A DNA stretch of 45,183 nt from DASUZD01 sp036377055 (GTDB taxonomy: Bacteria; Actinomycetota; Thermoleophilia; Gaiellales; Gaiellaceae), in NCBI GenBank assembly GCA_036377055.1, contig DASUZD010000303.1, forward strand, positions 1-45,183, read 5' to 3'. How positions within the stretch are numbered: the stretch's first letter is position 1; each line of letters starts with the position of its first letter. A model generated the notes under the pieces. The model saw only the letters and a list, made by a program, of their open reading frames with translations. It did not search any database and was not told the origin of the DNA. This document shows positions 37,471 to 45,183 of the stretch, one piece after another. The position numbers and the translations under genes were made by a program.

Positions 37471-38279
37471 CCGAGCGGCTCCTGCCGCCGCCGGCGCAGG
37501 TCGAAGATGGTGACCGTGTCGTAGCCTGCCGCGCGAGCGTGGTCGGCGGCGCGATCGACGTCGCGGCCGACGTGCTCCGGGACGTGCGCGTCGGAGGCAA
37601 GGGTGATGGGCACGCTGAGCTCGCGGCACCGCCGTAGAAGCGACGCGTCCGGATAGAGCTCGCCGACCGGCTTGTGCAGGCCTGCGGCCGAGACCTCGAC
37701 GCAGACTCCGGCGGCCGCGATCGCCTCGGCGGCGTCTTCGTGCAACTCCTCGACGACGCGCGGGTCCGGCCTCCGTCCGAAGAACTTGACGAGGTCGGGA
37801 TGCGACAGCACGTCGAAGAGGCCGCTCCCGGCCGCTTTGGCCAGTGCGGCGAAGTACGCGCGCCAGCCGGCCTCGTCGGCGAATGCCGGGTCCATGTCGA
37901 CCGACTGCCCGTCGACGAAGTGAACCGAGCCGAGGAGGTAGTCCCACGGGTACGGCGCGAGCAAGGCGGCAAGCTCGTCGACGTGCTCGGGGAGAAAGTC
38001 GACCTCGAGCCCGAGCTTGACCGGCAGCCCGCGACGCTTCCCCTCCTCGACGGCCGCGACGTACTCGTCGAGGTCGTCGCCCCATCGGTCCTGCATCCAC
38101 GGCACGTCCCAGATCGCCTCGCCCTGCCGGAAGTGGTAGCCGTGGTCGGAGATCCCGATCTCGTCGACGCCCGCCCGCCGAGCCTGCTCGACGTGCAGCT
38201 CGAGCCGATCGACGAGGTAGCGCCCACCCGACTCCGCCCCGGGCCGGTCGCGGAGGTGCATGTGGTAGTCGACGATCAC
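37467..38279 (-). CDS. PHP-domain phosphoesterase, histidinol-phosphatase (HisJ/HisK) type
   Basis: 270 aa from GTG 38279 (VIVDYHMHLRDRPGAESGGR). PHP motifs in order: DYHMHL (metal His pair), GISDHGYHF, KLGLEVDFLPEH, GSVHFVDGQSVD, DVLSHPDLVKFFG and LASDAHVPEHVGRD. All metal-binding His/Asp positions look intact, so it should be an active trinuclear phosphatase. Similarity is to HisJ-type histidinol-phosphate phosphatase, but no his genes are near, so another phosphomonoester is possible. Coupled by 4-nt overlaps to the 50-aa gene upstream and ispF downstream. Confidence 0.88.
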   Translation of the reverse strand: MIVDYHMHLRDRPGAESGGRYLVDRLELHVEQARRAGVDEIGISDHGYHFRQGEAIWDVPWMQDRWGDDLDEYVAAVEEGKRRGLPVKLGLEVDFLPEHVDELAALLAPYPWDYLLGSVHFVDGQSVDMDPAFADEAGWRAYFAALAKAAGSGLFDVLSHPDLVKFFGRRPDPRVVEELHEDAAEAIAAAGVCVEVSAAGLHKPVGELYPDASLLRRCRELSVPITLASDAHVPEHVGRDVDRAADHARAAGYDTVTIFDLRRRRQEPLG

Positions 38280-38428
38280 GCGACGCCCCTCGCCGACCGC
38301 CGGGCCGCCGTGCCCCCACGCGGCCCCAGGGGTCCCCCGGGACCCCCTGCGATCAGCCTATCGGGAGGAAGCGCACGTGTCTGTGCCAGCTTCGTGCCGA
38401 ATCGGTCACGACGGCGACGCCCGGTCAT
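38276..38428 (-). CDS. 50-aa basic Gly/Pro-rich protein locked in the ispD-ispF operon
   Basis: MTGRRRRDRFGTKLAQTRAL at the start, then PPDRLIAGGPGGPLGPRGGT and a basic end. The ATG at 38428 overlaps the ispD TGA (ATGA), and its own TGA overlaps the PHP gene's GTG (GTGA). These are the same 4-nt junctions used by neighbouring real genes. The ispD 3' end carries GGAG just upstream (ggaggagcgATG) as a ribosome-binding site. No family is recognised and no membrane segment is seen. Part of it (38320-38350) coincides with a strong GGGTCCC/GGGACCC-type palindrome, so the alternative is that the region is an RNA structure and translation merely relays ribosomes. Confidence 0.6.
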   Translation of the reverse strand: MTGRRRRDRFGTKLAQTRALPPDRLIAGGPGGPLGPRGGTAARRSARGVA

Positions 38429-39102
38429 CGCTCCTCCGTTAGCAGCCGCTCGAGCCACTCGAGGTCGGAGGGGTCCGTGACCTTCAGGAGACGTCGGTCG
38501 CCGGGCACGACACGCACCCTGCCCCCCTTTCGCTCGACCAGCGAGGCGCAGTCGCTCGCGCCCGAGACGTCGCCGGCGAACGCGTCGCGTAGCACCGGGG
38601 CGACGAACGCCTGCGGCGTCTGCACGGTAACGAGCCCGGCCCGGTCGACCGTCTCGACCACCGTCTCGCGCTCGACCCGCTTCACCGTGTCCGGAATGGG
38701 CAGCGCAGGCACGACGCCGTCCCATCCTTCCGAGAGCGGCGCCAGCACGCGCTCGACCACCTCGGGCGGAAGCAACGGCCGGGCGGCGTCGTGGACGAGC
38801 ACGACCGCCGCGTCCTCCGGCACCTCGGCGAGCGCGAGCCGCACCGAGTCCGCGCGCGTCGCACCGCCAGCGACGCAGGCGACGACCTTGCCACAGCCGA
38901 GCTCCTCCGCGAGCAACACGCACGAGTTCTCCCACTCCGGCGGGGCCGCTACCACGACTGAATCCACCCACTCCGAGTCGTCGAGCCGCTCGAGGCTCTC
39001 GGCCAGGAGCGGGCGGCCGCCAAGCCGCGCCAAAGCCTTCGGCCGGTCCAATCCCAGACGGTCGCCGCGTCCGGCCGCGACGACGATCGCCCAAACGCTC
39101 AC
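38425..39102 (-). CDS. ispD: 2-C-methyl-D-erythritol 4-phosphate cytidylyltransferase
   Basis: 225 aa from GTG 39102. Nucleotide-binding start IVVAAGRGDRLGLDRPKALARL (the family Gly-rich loop with Arg and Lys), VLVHDAARPLLPP, VDRAGLVTVQTPQAF and SDCASLVERKGGRVRVVPGD, then NITDPSDL replaced by LKVTDPSDLEWLERLL. It attaches CMP to MEP in isoprenoid synthesis. It follows carD by 30 nt on the same strand, so carD-ispD-50aa-PHP-ispF read as one operon. Confidence 0.94.
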   Translation of the reverse strand: MSVWAIVVAAGRGDRLGLDRPKALARLGGRPLLAESLERLDDSEWVDSVVVAAPPEWENSCVLLAEELGCGKVVACVAGGATRADSVRLALAEVPEDAAVVLVHDAARPLLPPEVVERVLAPLSEGWDGVVPALPIPDTVKRVERETVVETVDRAGLVTVQTPQAFVAPVLRDAFAGDVSGASDCASLVERKGGRVRVVPGDRRLLKVTDPSDLEWLERLLTEER

Positions 39103-39132
39103 GCGCGGCGGGCCGCTCTGCGCGCGAACGGT

Positions 39133-39666
39133 CTACGCCGTCGCGCCGGCCTTGGCCTTCTTCGACGCGCCGTTCGTGGCGTTGCCCACGTCCGTGAGGA
39201 CCTCGTCCAGCCAGGCCCCCGCCTCGTCCTCGTCGAGCTCCATCGCGTACATGAGCTCGCTCGCGAGGATCTTCTTGGCCTTGACGAACATCTGCTTCTC
39301 GCCGGTCGAGAGCCCCTTCTCGTGGTCTCGGAGCGAAAGGTTCCGGACGACCTCGGACAGCTCGAGGATGTCGCCTGTCTTCATCTTGTCGCGGTTGTGC
39401 TTGAACCGCCGGTTCCAGTTCTTCGGCATCTGGGTGCCGCCGCCGGTCAGGGCCTTGAGGACGACCTGCACCATGTCCTCGTCGATCACCTTCCGCAGGC
39501 CGACCTTCTCGGCGTTTTCGGACGGCACGTTGACCGTCATGTCGTTGTGGAGGATCTGAATCGTGAGGTACTCCCGGCTCTGGCCGAGGACCTCACGCTT
39601 CTCCTTCTTCACGACCGTGCCTGCCCCGTGGTGCGGATACACCACTTTGTCACCGACGTTGTACAA
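39133..39666 (-). CDS. carD: CarD/CdnL-type transcription factor
   Basis: 177 aa from TTG 39666 with AGGGGG about 7 nt upstream. The N-terminal RNAP-interaction (Tudor-like) domain is LYNVGDKVVYPHHGAGTVVK then EYLTIQILHNDMTVNVPSE, and the C-terminal helical DNA-binding part has NWNRRFKHNRDKMKTGDILE, VVRNLSLRDHEKGLSTGEK and ASELMYAMELDEDEA. CarD binds the RNA polymerase beta subunit and stabilises open promoter complexes at rRNA and many other promoters. The C-terminus is a short Lys/Ala-rich tail. Its own promoter and a structured leader are visible upstream. Confidence 0.95.
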   Translation of the reverse strand: MYNVGDKVVYPHHGAGTVVKKEKREVLGQSREYLTIQILHNDMTVNVPSENAEKVGLRKVIDEDMVQVVLKALTGGGTQMPKNWNRRFKHNRDKMKTGDILELSEVVRNLSLRDHEKGLSTGEKQMFVKAKKILASELMYAMELDEDEAGAWLDEVLTDVGNATNGASKKAKAGATA

Positions 39667-39700
39667 GCCGCCCCCTTCGTCGAGCCTTAGTCGCCAAGAC

Positions 39701-39726
39701 GCCGGCGCGGGAGATCACGCGCCGGC
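39701..39726 (-). promoter_or_regulatory. GC-rich hairpin in the carD 5' leader
   Basis: GCCGGCGCG (39701-39709) pairs perfectly with CGCGCCGGC (39718-39726), 8-nt loop. It falls between the predicted start of transcription (about 39731) and the TTG start (39666), so it is part of the 5' UTR. It might protect the transcript 5' end or modulate translation. Confidence 0.45.
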
Positions 39727-39737
39727 GGAATCTCGGC

Positions 39738-39767
39738 AGTATAGCGAAGATTCTGTAAAAGTGCCAA
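39738..39767 (-). promoter_or_regulatory. Strong sigma-70-type promoter of carD
   Basis: On the minus strand: -35 TTGGCA (39762-39767, 5/6), 18-nt spacer, -10 TATACT (39738-39743, 5/6). It is the best promoter match I found in the window. It lies directly downstream of the radA terminator, so the carD-ispD-ispF operon starts here. Confidence 0.8.
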
Positions 39768-39770
39768 CTT

Positions 39771-39799
39771 AGCAGGGATTTCTCCGAGAAATCCCTGCT
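39771..39799 (-). terminator. radA transcription terminator
   Basis: A perfect inverted repeat, AGCAGGGATTTCTC (39771-39784) and its complement 39786-39799, with one base between (so a ~12-bp stem with a small loop). It begins 7 nt past the radA stop and ends 4 nt before the carD -35 box. A short T-run (CTTTT) follows a few bases later on the minus strand. Confidence 0.75.
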
Positions 39800-39805
39800 C
39801 ATCCG

Positions 39806-41146
39806 CTACTCGGCCGCGGCTTCCTCGAGGGCGAGCGCGACGGCTCGGCGAAGCGTCTCGGCGGGGGCGAGCGCCAGCTTCGCGTGAGCGGGCGTGCCCG
39901 CCGGCGCCACGACCGCGAGGAGCCCGAGCTTCGCGCACTCCTCGAGCCGGCGTTCCGACTGCGCCGCTGCACGGAGGCGACCCGTGAGACCGATCTCGCC
40001 GAAGGCCGCGGTCCCCTCGCGCACCGGAGCTCCCCGCGCGGCCGAGGCGATCGCGAGCGCGATCGCGAGGTCCGCCCCCGGCTCGTCGATCCGGACCCCG
40101 CCGGCGACGTTGACGAAGACGTCCGCCTGAGCGAGCGCGACACGGGCGTGACGACCGAGGACAGCGACGATCATCGCGAGGCGCCTCGGGTCGACGCCGG
40201 TGGCGACCCGGCGCGGCATTGCGAGGTCGGTCTGCGCGACAAGCGCCTGGATCTCGAGCAGGATCGGTCGCGTCCCCTCGAGCGCGCACGCGACCGCGGC
40301 GCCGGCCTCGCCCGCGACGGTTCGGCCGAAGAGCTCCGACGGGTCCGGGACGCCTGCGAGGCCGGCGCCCGTCATCTCGAACACGCCGAGCTCGTTCGTC
40401 GACCCGAAGCGGTTCTTCGCCGCGCGCAGGACGCGGTGGGCGTGGTAGCGGTCGCCCTCGAACTGCAACACGCAGTCCACGAGGTGCTCCAGCACGCGCG
40501 GCCCCGCAACAGCGCCGTCCTTCGTGACGTGGCCGACCAGGATCGTCGCGACGCCGGCCTCCTTCGCCACGCGCAGGAGCCGCGCCGCCGCCTCCCGCAC
40601 CTGCGCGACCGAGCCTGGCGCCGAGCCGAGCTCCGAGGAGTACAGCGTCTGGACCGAGTCGATCACGCAGACGGCGGGCCGCTCGCGCTCGAGCGTGGCG
40701 CAGACCGCCTCCAGCTCGGTCTCCGCGAGGATCTCGACGCGCTCGGCGCCACCGAGGCGCGCCGCGCGCAGCTTCACCTGAGCCGTCGACTCCTCACCCG
40801 TGACGAGCAGCGCGCGGCGCCCCTTCGAGATCGCAGCGAGCGCGGTCAGGAGCAGGGTCGACTTGCCGACGCCGGGCTCGCCGCCGAGCAGGACGAGCGA
40901 CGCCGGGACGATCCCGCCGCCGAGGACGCGGTCGAGCTCGGCAACGCCAGTCGGGATGCGTGCCGCCTCCTCGGCCTCGACGTCGACGAGCCGGAGCAGC
41001 GGCCTCGGCGCGGCCGAGCCCGGCGCAGCGGGAGGCGCCTCCTCCTGGAGCGTCCCGAACGACCCGCAGCTCGGGCACTTGCCGAACCAGCGCCCGGAGC
41101 TGTAGCCGCACTCGACGCACGCGAACTGGACCGCGGCCTTCGCCAT
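39806..41146 (-). CDS. radA: DNA repair protein RadA/Sms
   Basis: 446 aa, full length. N-terminal C4 zinc finger with Cys10, Cys13, Cys24 and Cys27 (CVECGYSSGRWFGKCPSCGS), RecA-like ATPase with Walker A GGEPGVGKSTLLL (~90) and Walker B VCVIDSVQTLYS, the RadA-specific KNRFGSTNELGVFEM (~244-258), and a Lon-like C-terminal domain (VNVAGGVRIDEPGADLAIAL, FGEIGLTGRLR). RadA is a branch-migration helicase in recombination repair. It ends at a clear terminator, and EamA precedes it by 21 nt on the same strand. Confidence 0.96.
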   Translation of the reverse strand: MAKAAVQFACVECGYSSGRWFGKCPSCGSFGTLQEEAPPAAPGSAAPRPLLRLVDVEAEEAARIPTGVAELDRVLGGGIVPASLVLLGGEPGVGKSTLLLTALAAISKGRRALLVTGEESTAQVKLRAARLGGAERVEILAETELEAVCATLERERPAVCVIDSVQTLYSSELGSAPGSVAQVREAAARLLRVAKEAGVATILVGHVTKDGAVAGPRVLEHLVDCVLQFEGDRYHAHRVLRAAKNRFGSTNELGVFEMTGAGLAGVPDPSELFGRTVAGEAGAAVACALEGTRPILLEIQALVAQTDLAMPRRVATGVDPRRLAMIVAVLGRHARVALAQADVFVNVAGGVRIDEPGADLAIALAIASAARGAPVREGTAAFGEIGLTGRLRAAAQSERRLEECAKLGLLAVVAPAGTPAHAKLALAPAETLRRAVALALEEAAAE

Positions 41147-41167
41147 GCCTCCGAGTCTAGGGTCGGG

Positions 41168-42103
41168 TCAGGACGCCGACTGTGCCGACTCCGCGCCGAT
41201 CCGTCCACGAGCCGGCGCAGCCCCGCGCCGCCCGGCCGAGGCGACCAGGAGCGCCGCTAGCACGCCGGCGACGCCGAGGAGCTGGAGCGCCGACGGCGCC
41301 TCGCCGAGGATCGCCGCCGCGAAGAGCACGGAGAGGACCGGCTGGAGCGTCAGCAGCACCGAGGTCAGCGCCGCCGGGAGCCGTGGGAGCGAGACGGCGA
41401 TCACGAGCCAGCCGAGCGCCTGTGAGCTCAGCGCCAGGAGGACGAGCCAGCCCTGCGCGCGGAGCGACGGCGTCAAGTCGAGGTCGCGGAACGCGACGCC
41501 GAGGAGCGCGGAGCCGATCGCCGCCACGATCGTCGCGTCGCAGAGCGGCCCAGCGACCCGCCGGAGATCCGCGCTTCCCCGCCGCAGGGTCAGCAGGAAG
41601 CCGGTGTACGCAAGGGCGGTGACGATGCCGTAGAAGACGCCGAGGCCCGGGTTGCGGCCATAGGCGCCCGAGCCGACTGCGCCCGAGATGAGGACGACGC
41701 CGCCGAGCGAGATCGGGATCGCCAGGAGCGTGCGCGCGCGCAACCGCTCGCTGAGGAGGAGCCACGCGATCGGCCCGACGAGGACGACCTGGAGGTTCCC
41801 GAGAACGGTCGCGAGCCCGGCGCCGACCTCCTCGACCGCGTGGTGCCACGCGACCAGGTCGACGGCGAAGAACGTCCCCGCCGCCGCGGCGAAGAGCCGA
41901 GCCCGCCGCGAGCGTGGCCCGTACCGCCGGTCCTCGCGCCTCGCGAGCCACCAGAGCGGCGGCAGCGCCCACAGGCACCGGAAGAACGCGCCCGTCGAGG
42001 GCGAGACGTGCGCGACGCGGAAGAGGATCCCGGAGAACGCGATGCAGAACGCGCCGACGAGCGCGGCGAGAACGGGCGTCTCGACGAGGCGGCGCTTCAC
42101 CAC
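41168..42103 (-). CDS. EamA/DMT-family transporter
   Basis: 311 aa, about ten hydrophobic helices arranged as two EamA repeats. The first has LAALVGAFCIAFSGILFRVA, FFRCLWALPPLWWL, DLVAWHHAVEEVGAGLATVL and VVLVGPIAWLLLSERL. The second has YGIVTALAYTGFLLTL, ALSSQALGWLVIAVSLPRLP and LLTLQPVLSVLFAAAILGE. The paired helix-loop '..LGE/SER' ends are typical of drug/metabolite exporters. The substrate is unknown. It is divergent from the small secreted-protein gene at 42135 (31 nt gap). Confidence 0.9.
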   Translation of the reverse strand: MVKRRLVETPVLAALVGAFCIAFSGILFRVAHVSPSTGAFFRCLWALPPLWWLARREDRRYGPRSRRARLFAAAAGTFFAVDLVAWHHAVEEVGAGLATVLGNLQVVLVGPIAWLLLSERLRARTLLAIPISLGGVVLISGAVGSGAYGRNPGLGVFYGIVTALAYTGFLLTLRRGSADLRRVAGPLCDATIVAAIGSALLGVAFRDLDLTPSLRAQGWLVLLALSSQALGWLVIAVSLPRLPAALTSVLLTLQPVLSVLFAAAILGEAPSALQLLGVAGVLAALLVASAGRRGAAPARGRIGAESAQSAS

Positions 42104-42134
42104 CGCAGGCTATCGCCGGTGTACGGTCACGCGG

Positions 42135-42605
42135 ATGAGGTTCGGCGCGCTCCTCGCTGGTGCGGTCGCCCTCACGCTCGCGGCGCCTGCGGGCGGCACG
42201 ATCCGGAGGGACGGGATCGGCGGCGTCCGGCTGGTGATGACTCCGCGGCAGGTCTGGGCGGTGCGCGGCCGCCCCGACCGCGTCGTAAATCGCCGGCAGT
42301 GGGCGGTCGGCTACCTGCCGCTGACGTACGTCTATCGGCGCCCGCGACTCCGCATCGACTTCCTGAACGGCGGTCGGGGGCTTACCGTCTGGTCGATCAC
42401 GACCACGGATCCGACGGAGCGGACGGCCGCCGGCGTCGGCGTCGGAGATCGCGAGGCGCGCGTCCGCACCTACGCGCCGTTCTGCCGAAGGGAGCGCCGA
42501 CGCCGCTTCTGCTCGACGACTAACGAGGGCGGTGTCGGCGGGACGTTCTTCGAGATCCGGGACGGCCGCGCGGTGAGCGTGACCGTCAGCGCGCCGCCGT
42601 TCTGA
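42135..42605 (+). CDS. Secreted protein of unknown function
   Basis: 156 aa. Signal peptide MRFGALLAGAVALTLAAPAG, with cleavage near GGT. The mature part has GIGGVRLVMTPRQVWAVRGR and GYLPLTYVYRRPRLRIDFLN, a pattern seen in small actinobacterial secreted proteins with a beta-rich 'SmpA/BamE-like' feel (G.gV.lGMt...v...lG.P), then two cysteines (APFCRRERRRRFCS) likely bridged. The BamE-like reading is inference from pattern only. It converges on the RDD gene with 6 nt between the stops. Confidence 0.72.
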   Translation: MRFGALLAGAVALTLAAPAGGTIRRDGIGGVRLVMTPRQVWAVRGRPDRVVNRRQWAVGYLPLTYVYRRPRLRIDFLNGGRGLTVWSITTTDPTERTAAGVGVGDREARVRTYAPFCRRERRRRFCSTTNEGGVGGTFFEIRDGRAVSVTVSAPPF

Positions 42606-42611
42606 CGAACC

Positions 42612-43088
42612 TCAGTCGGGCAGGTGGATCACGACGCTGGACACTGCCTTGTCGTGCCAGGTCTGATTCTGCGCGTCCCAGAGCGGCCACAGTCCGTCGA
42701 GGACGACCAGCACCGCGCAGACGAAGTTCAGCACGAAGTACAGGAGCCAGCGGCCGAACGCGCGGCCGTAGCCGATCGTCGCCGCGGTCTCGGCGTCGAC
42801 GACCTTCAGGCCGAGCCAGCGCTTCGCGTACGTCTGGCCGGAGCGACCGTGCATGACCGTGTAGTAGATCGGAGGGACGAGGAAGAGCGCTGCCACGACG
42901 AGCACGAGCCCGGCGGCCGTAAGCGGCTCGTTGTCCGGATCGGCCGCGAGGGCGAGCCCGAGCAGCGCGAATCCCGGCACGGTGGTCAGCAGGATCAGCA
43001 TCTGGTCGATCAGGTACGCGGCCAGGCGGCGCCCCCACGACGCCAGCGTCGGCACCCCTTCCGGGCGCACCATCCCCGTCGCCTGCAC
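42612..43088 (-). CDS. RDD-family membrane protein
   Basis: 158 aa from GTG 43088. The RDD signature is in WGRRLAAYLIDQMLILLTTV, with Arg, Ala and Asp in the first helix. Further helices are AAGLVLVVAALFLVPPIYYT and WLLYFVLNFVCAVLVVLDG, and the family GRSGQTYAKRWLGLKVVD loop lies between them. The end QTWHDKAVSSVVIHL is also typical. RDD proteins are small membrane proteins with varied or unknown roles; some relate to ion exchange. Upstream lies the stop of clpC, 53 nt away on the same strand. Confidence 0.88.
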   Translation of the reverse strand: MQATGMVRPEGVPTLASWGRRLAAYLIDQMLILLTTVPGFALLGLALAADPDNEPLTAAGLVLVVAALFLVPPIYYTVMHGRSGQTYAKRWLGLKVVDAETAATIGYGRAFGRWLLYFVLNFVCAVLVVLDGLWPLWDAQNQTWHDKAVSSVVIHLPD

Positions 43089-43141
43089 GGGCCGATCCTA
43101 AATGCGAGACGGCGGCCGCGACGACCGCCGTCCGGGTGGAC

Positions 43142-45183
43142 CTATTCGTCCGGTTCCGCGCCCTCTGGCTCTTCGGCCGGGGCCTCGGGCGGGACGGTGA
43201 CCGCTTCGGGGGCGGGCGGCGCGCCCGGGATGATCGTGATGTCGACCTCGTCGTCGTTCTTGCGCGCGACGAGGATCGTCGCGTTCGGCTCGAGCGAGCG
43301 GCCGAGGACGAAGTCGGCGAGCGGGTCCTCGATGAAGCGCTGGATGGCGCGGCGCAGCGGCCGGGCCCCCATCGTCGGGTCGTAGCCCTTCTCGACGAGG
43401 AGCTCCTTCGCCTCGTCCGTGAGCTCGAGCGTGGTCTCGTGCGTCGCCATCTGCTCGCGCAGCCGGCGCAGGACGAGGTCGACGATGGTCTTGATCTCCT
43501 CCCGCGTCAGCTTGTGGAAGACGATGATCTCGTCGATCCGGTTCAGGAGCTCGGGCCGGAAGACCTTCTTCAGCTCGCTCATGACGCGCGTCTTCATGTC
43601 CTCGTAGGACAGGCCGGACTCGTCGCCGATCGAGAAGCCGAGGCCCACGTTCTTCGAGATCGAGGCCGCGCCGATGTTCGACGTCATGATCACGATCGTG
43701 TTCCGGAAGTCGACCTTGCGCCCCTGGGCGTCGGTCAGCTTCCCGTCCTCGAGGATCTGGAGGAGGATGTTGAAGACGTCCGGGTGCGCTTTCTCGATCT
43801 CGTCGAGGAGGACGACCGAGTACGGCTTCCGGCGGACTGCCTCGGTGAGCTGGCCGCCCTCGTCGTAGCCGATGTAGCCCGGAGGCGACCCGACGAGCCG
43901 GGACACGGAGTGCTTCTCCATGTACTCCGACATGTCGACCTGGATCATCGCGTCCTCGTCGCCGAACAGGAACTCGGCGAGCGTCCGCGCCAGCTCGGTC
44001 TTCCCGACGCCTGACGGGCCGAGGAATCTGAACGAGCCGGTCGGCCGCTTCGGATCCTTGATCCCGGCTCGGGCGCGGCGGATCGACTTGGAGACGGCGA
44101 CGATCGCCTCCTCCTGGCCGACGACGCGCTTGTGCAGCTCCTCCTCCATGCGGATGAGCTTCTCGGACTCGGCCTCGGTGAGCTTGAAGACCGGGATGCC
44201 GGTCCACATCGAGACGATGTCGGCGATCTCCTCCTCGCCGACCTCGGGCTGCTCCTCGGCGGACTCGTTCGAGCGCCAGTTCTCCTCCAGCTCCCGCTTC
44301 TTCTGCGTGAGCTTCCGCTCCTTGTCGCGGAGGGACGCGGCCTTCTCGAATTCCTGCGCCTCGATCGCCGCTTCCTTGTCCTTGCGAACCTTTTCGATCT
44401 CCTCCTCGAGCTCGCGGTAGCGCGGCGGCGCGCTCATCGAGCGGATGCGCATGCGCGAAGCGGCCTCGTCGATCAGGTCGATCGCCTTGTCCGGGAGGTG
44501 CCGGTCCTGGATGTACCGGTCGGCGAGAACCGCGGCCGCGCGCAGCGCGTCGTCGGAGATCTTGCAGCGGTGGTGCGCCTCGTAGCGGTCGCGCAGGCCG
44601 CGCAGAATCTGGACCGAGTCGTCGACCGACGGCTCGTCGACGCGGATCTGCTGGAAGCGCCGCTCGAGCGCCGCGTCGCGCTCGAGATACTTGCGGTACT
44701 CGTCGAGCGTCGTCGCGCCGATCGTCTGCAGCTCGCCGCGCGCCAGCGCCGGCTTCAGGATCGATGCCGCGTCGATCGCGCCCTCGGCAGCACCGGCACC
44801 GACGAGGTTATGCAGCTCGTCGATGAAGAGGATGATGTCGCCCCGCTGCATGATCTCCTTCATCACTTTCTTCAGGCGCTCTTCGAACTCGCCGCGGTAT
44901 TTCGAGCCCGCGACGAGCGCAGCGAGGTCGAGCGTGTAGATCTGCTTGCCCTTCAGGAGCTCCGGGACCTGATTCGACGCGATGCGCGCGGCCAGGCCCT
45001 CGACGACGGCGGTCTTACCGACTCCAGGCTCGCCGATCAGCACAGGGTTGTTCTTCGTGCGCCGCGAGAGGATCTGCATCACGCGCTCGATCTCGGTCTG
45101 GCGCCCGACCACGGGGTCGAGCTTCGACTCGGCGGCCAGCTTCGTCAGGTTACGCCCGAACTGGTCGAGGAGCTTGGAGCTCT
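43142..45183 (-). CDS. clpC: ATP-dependent Clp protease ATP-binding subunit ClpC (5' end outside window)
   Basis: The reading frame enters at 45183 and ends at 43142, about 680 residues. First AAA+ module: NPVLIGEPGVGKTAVVEGLA, ILFIDELHNLVGAG and LERRFQQIRVDEPSV; middle domain with a UVR-like charged coiled coil (EAIEAQEFEKAASLRDKERK-type); SMWTGIPVFKL linker; second AAA+ module: FRFLGPSGVGKTELARTLAE, VVLLDEIEKAHPDVFN, VGSPPGYIGYDEGGQLTEAV and the C-terminal D2-small domain. The N-terminal Clp_N repeats are not in the window. ClpC feeds substrates to ClpP. The last ~30 residues form an acidic Pro-rich tail. clpC-radA proximity is conserved in Gram-positives. Confidence 0.96.
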   Translation of the reverse strand, partial: SSKLLDQFGRNLTKLAAESKLDPVVGRQTEIERVMQILSRRTKNNPVLIGEPGVGKTAVVEGLAARIASNQVPELLKGKQIYTLDLAALVAGSKYRGEFEERLKKVMKEIMQRGDIILFIDELHNLVGAGAAEGAIDAASILKPALARGELQTIGATTLDEYRKYLERDAALERRFQQIRVDEPSVDDSVQILRGLRDRYEAHHRCKISDDALRAAAVLADRYIQDRHLPDKAIDLIDEAASRMRIRSMSAPPRYRELEEEIEKVRKDKEAAIEAQEFEKAASLRDKERKLTQKKRELEENWRSNESAEEQPEVGEEEIADIVSMWTGIPVFKLTEAESEKLIRMEEELHKRVVGQEEAIVAVSKSIRRARAGIKDPKRPTGSFRFLGPSGVGKTELARTLAEFLFGDEDAMIQVDMSEYMEKHSVSRLVGSPPGYIGYDEGGQLTEAVRRKPYSVVLLDEIEKAHPDVFNILLQILEDGKLTDAQGRKVDFRNTIVIMTSNIGAASISKNVGLGFSIGDESGLSYEDMKTRVMSELKKVFRPELLNRIDEIIVFHKLTREEIKTIVDLVLRRLREQMATHETTLELTDEAKELLVEKGYDPTMGARPLRRAIQRFIEDPLADFVLGRSLEPNATILVARKNDDEVDITIIPGAPPAPEAVTVPPEAPAEEPEGAEPDE

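Noticed and set aside
38320..38350. GGGTCCC/GGGACCC palindrome as a terminator
   Set aside because: It lies inside the coupled 50-aa ORF with translation continuing into the PHP gene, and no U-tract follows.

Overview
This window is a 45 kb, very GC-rich, gene-dense piece of an actinobacterial chromosome. It is most likely from Thermoleophilia (Gaiella/Solirubrobacter-like). The clues are the codon bias, the many GTG/TTG starts, the frequent 4-nt ATGA/GTGA gene overlaps, and a right half with the conserved clpC-radA-carD-ispD-ispF-gltX-cysS-rlmB-yacP-like-sigH order shared by Actinobacteria and Firmicutes. The lineage call is inference; no rRNA is present. Both ends are cut: an HD-GYP protein on the left (+) and ClpC on the right (-).

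Region by region. 1-8.6 kb: end of an HD-GYP protein, a SAM methyltransferase, a pccB/LanC-like pair, an MFS exporter with an apparent frameshift, a 181-bp inverted repeat between convergent genes, two secreted or surface-type proteins (FxLYD-like and P-domain/VCBS), and a Cys/Met-type PLP enzyme. 8.7-23.9 kb: a signal-transduction block. It holds a 2130-aa soluble poly-HAMP hybrid histidine kinase with three receivers, then CheR, CheB and a REC-PAS-GAF-PAS kinase joined by 4-nt overlaps. It continues with a stand-alone receiver plus NarL-type membrane kinase pair, a G39P-like orphan, a 65-aa protein and a class III cyclase-receiver-LuxR fusion. 24-30.3 kb: an MMPL transporter, a membrane spermidine-synthase-like protein, a methyltransferase and a wHTH-MNT/HEPN toxin-antitoxin pair. 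30.4-34.7 kb (-): tRNA-Thr(UGU), a cluster of perfect palindromes, and the operon gltX-cysS-rlmB-NYN-sigH. 34.8-37.0 kb (+): two small secreted/membrane proteins, a short MutY and a pair of carboxymuconolactone-decarboxylase/AhpD-like proteins. 37.0-45.2 kb (-): ispF, PHP phosphoesterase, a 50-aa protein, ispD, carD, radA, an EamA transporter, an RDD protein and clpC.

How they fit together. The left signalling block looks like one sensory relay. The poly-HAMP kinase has several output receivers. CheR/CheB have no MCP beside them, so the kinase's own Gln/Glu-rich coiled coil is a possible methylation target. The right block is core housekeeping: proteolysis, recombination repair, isoprenoid synthesis, tRNA charging, rRNA methylation and sigma factor.

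The most striking observation is at 36456-37001. A single in-frame TGA replaces the second cysteine of the AhpD CxxC...H motif. Right after it lies a 6-bp stem with a GGUC loop, at the spacing of the E. coli fdhF SECIS element. This is a strong candidate for an AhpD-like selenoprotein. Other notable items are a rare CTG start on the NYN gene, a 50-aa ORF locked by 4-nt overlaps at both ends, paired perfect palindromes beside tRNA-Thr, and an unusually short GluRS.
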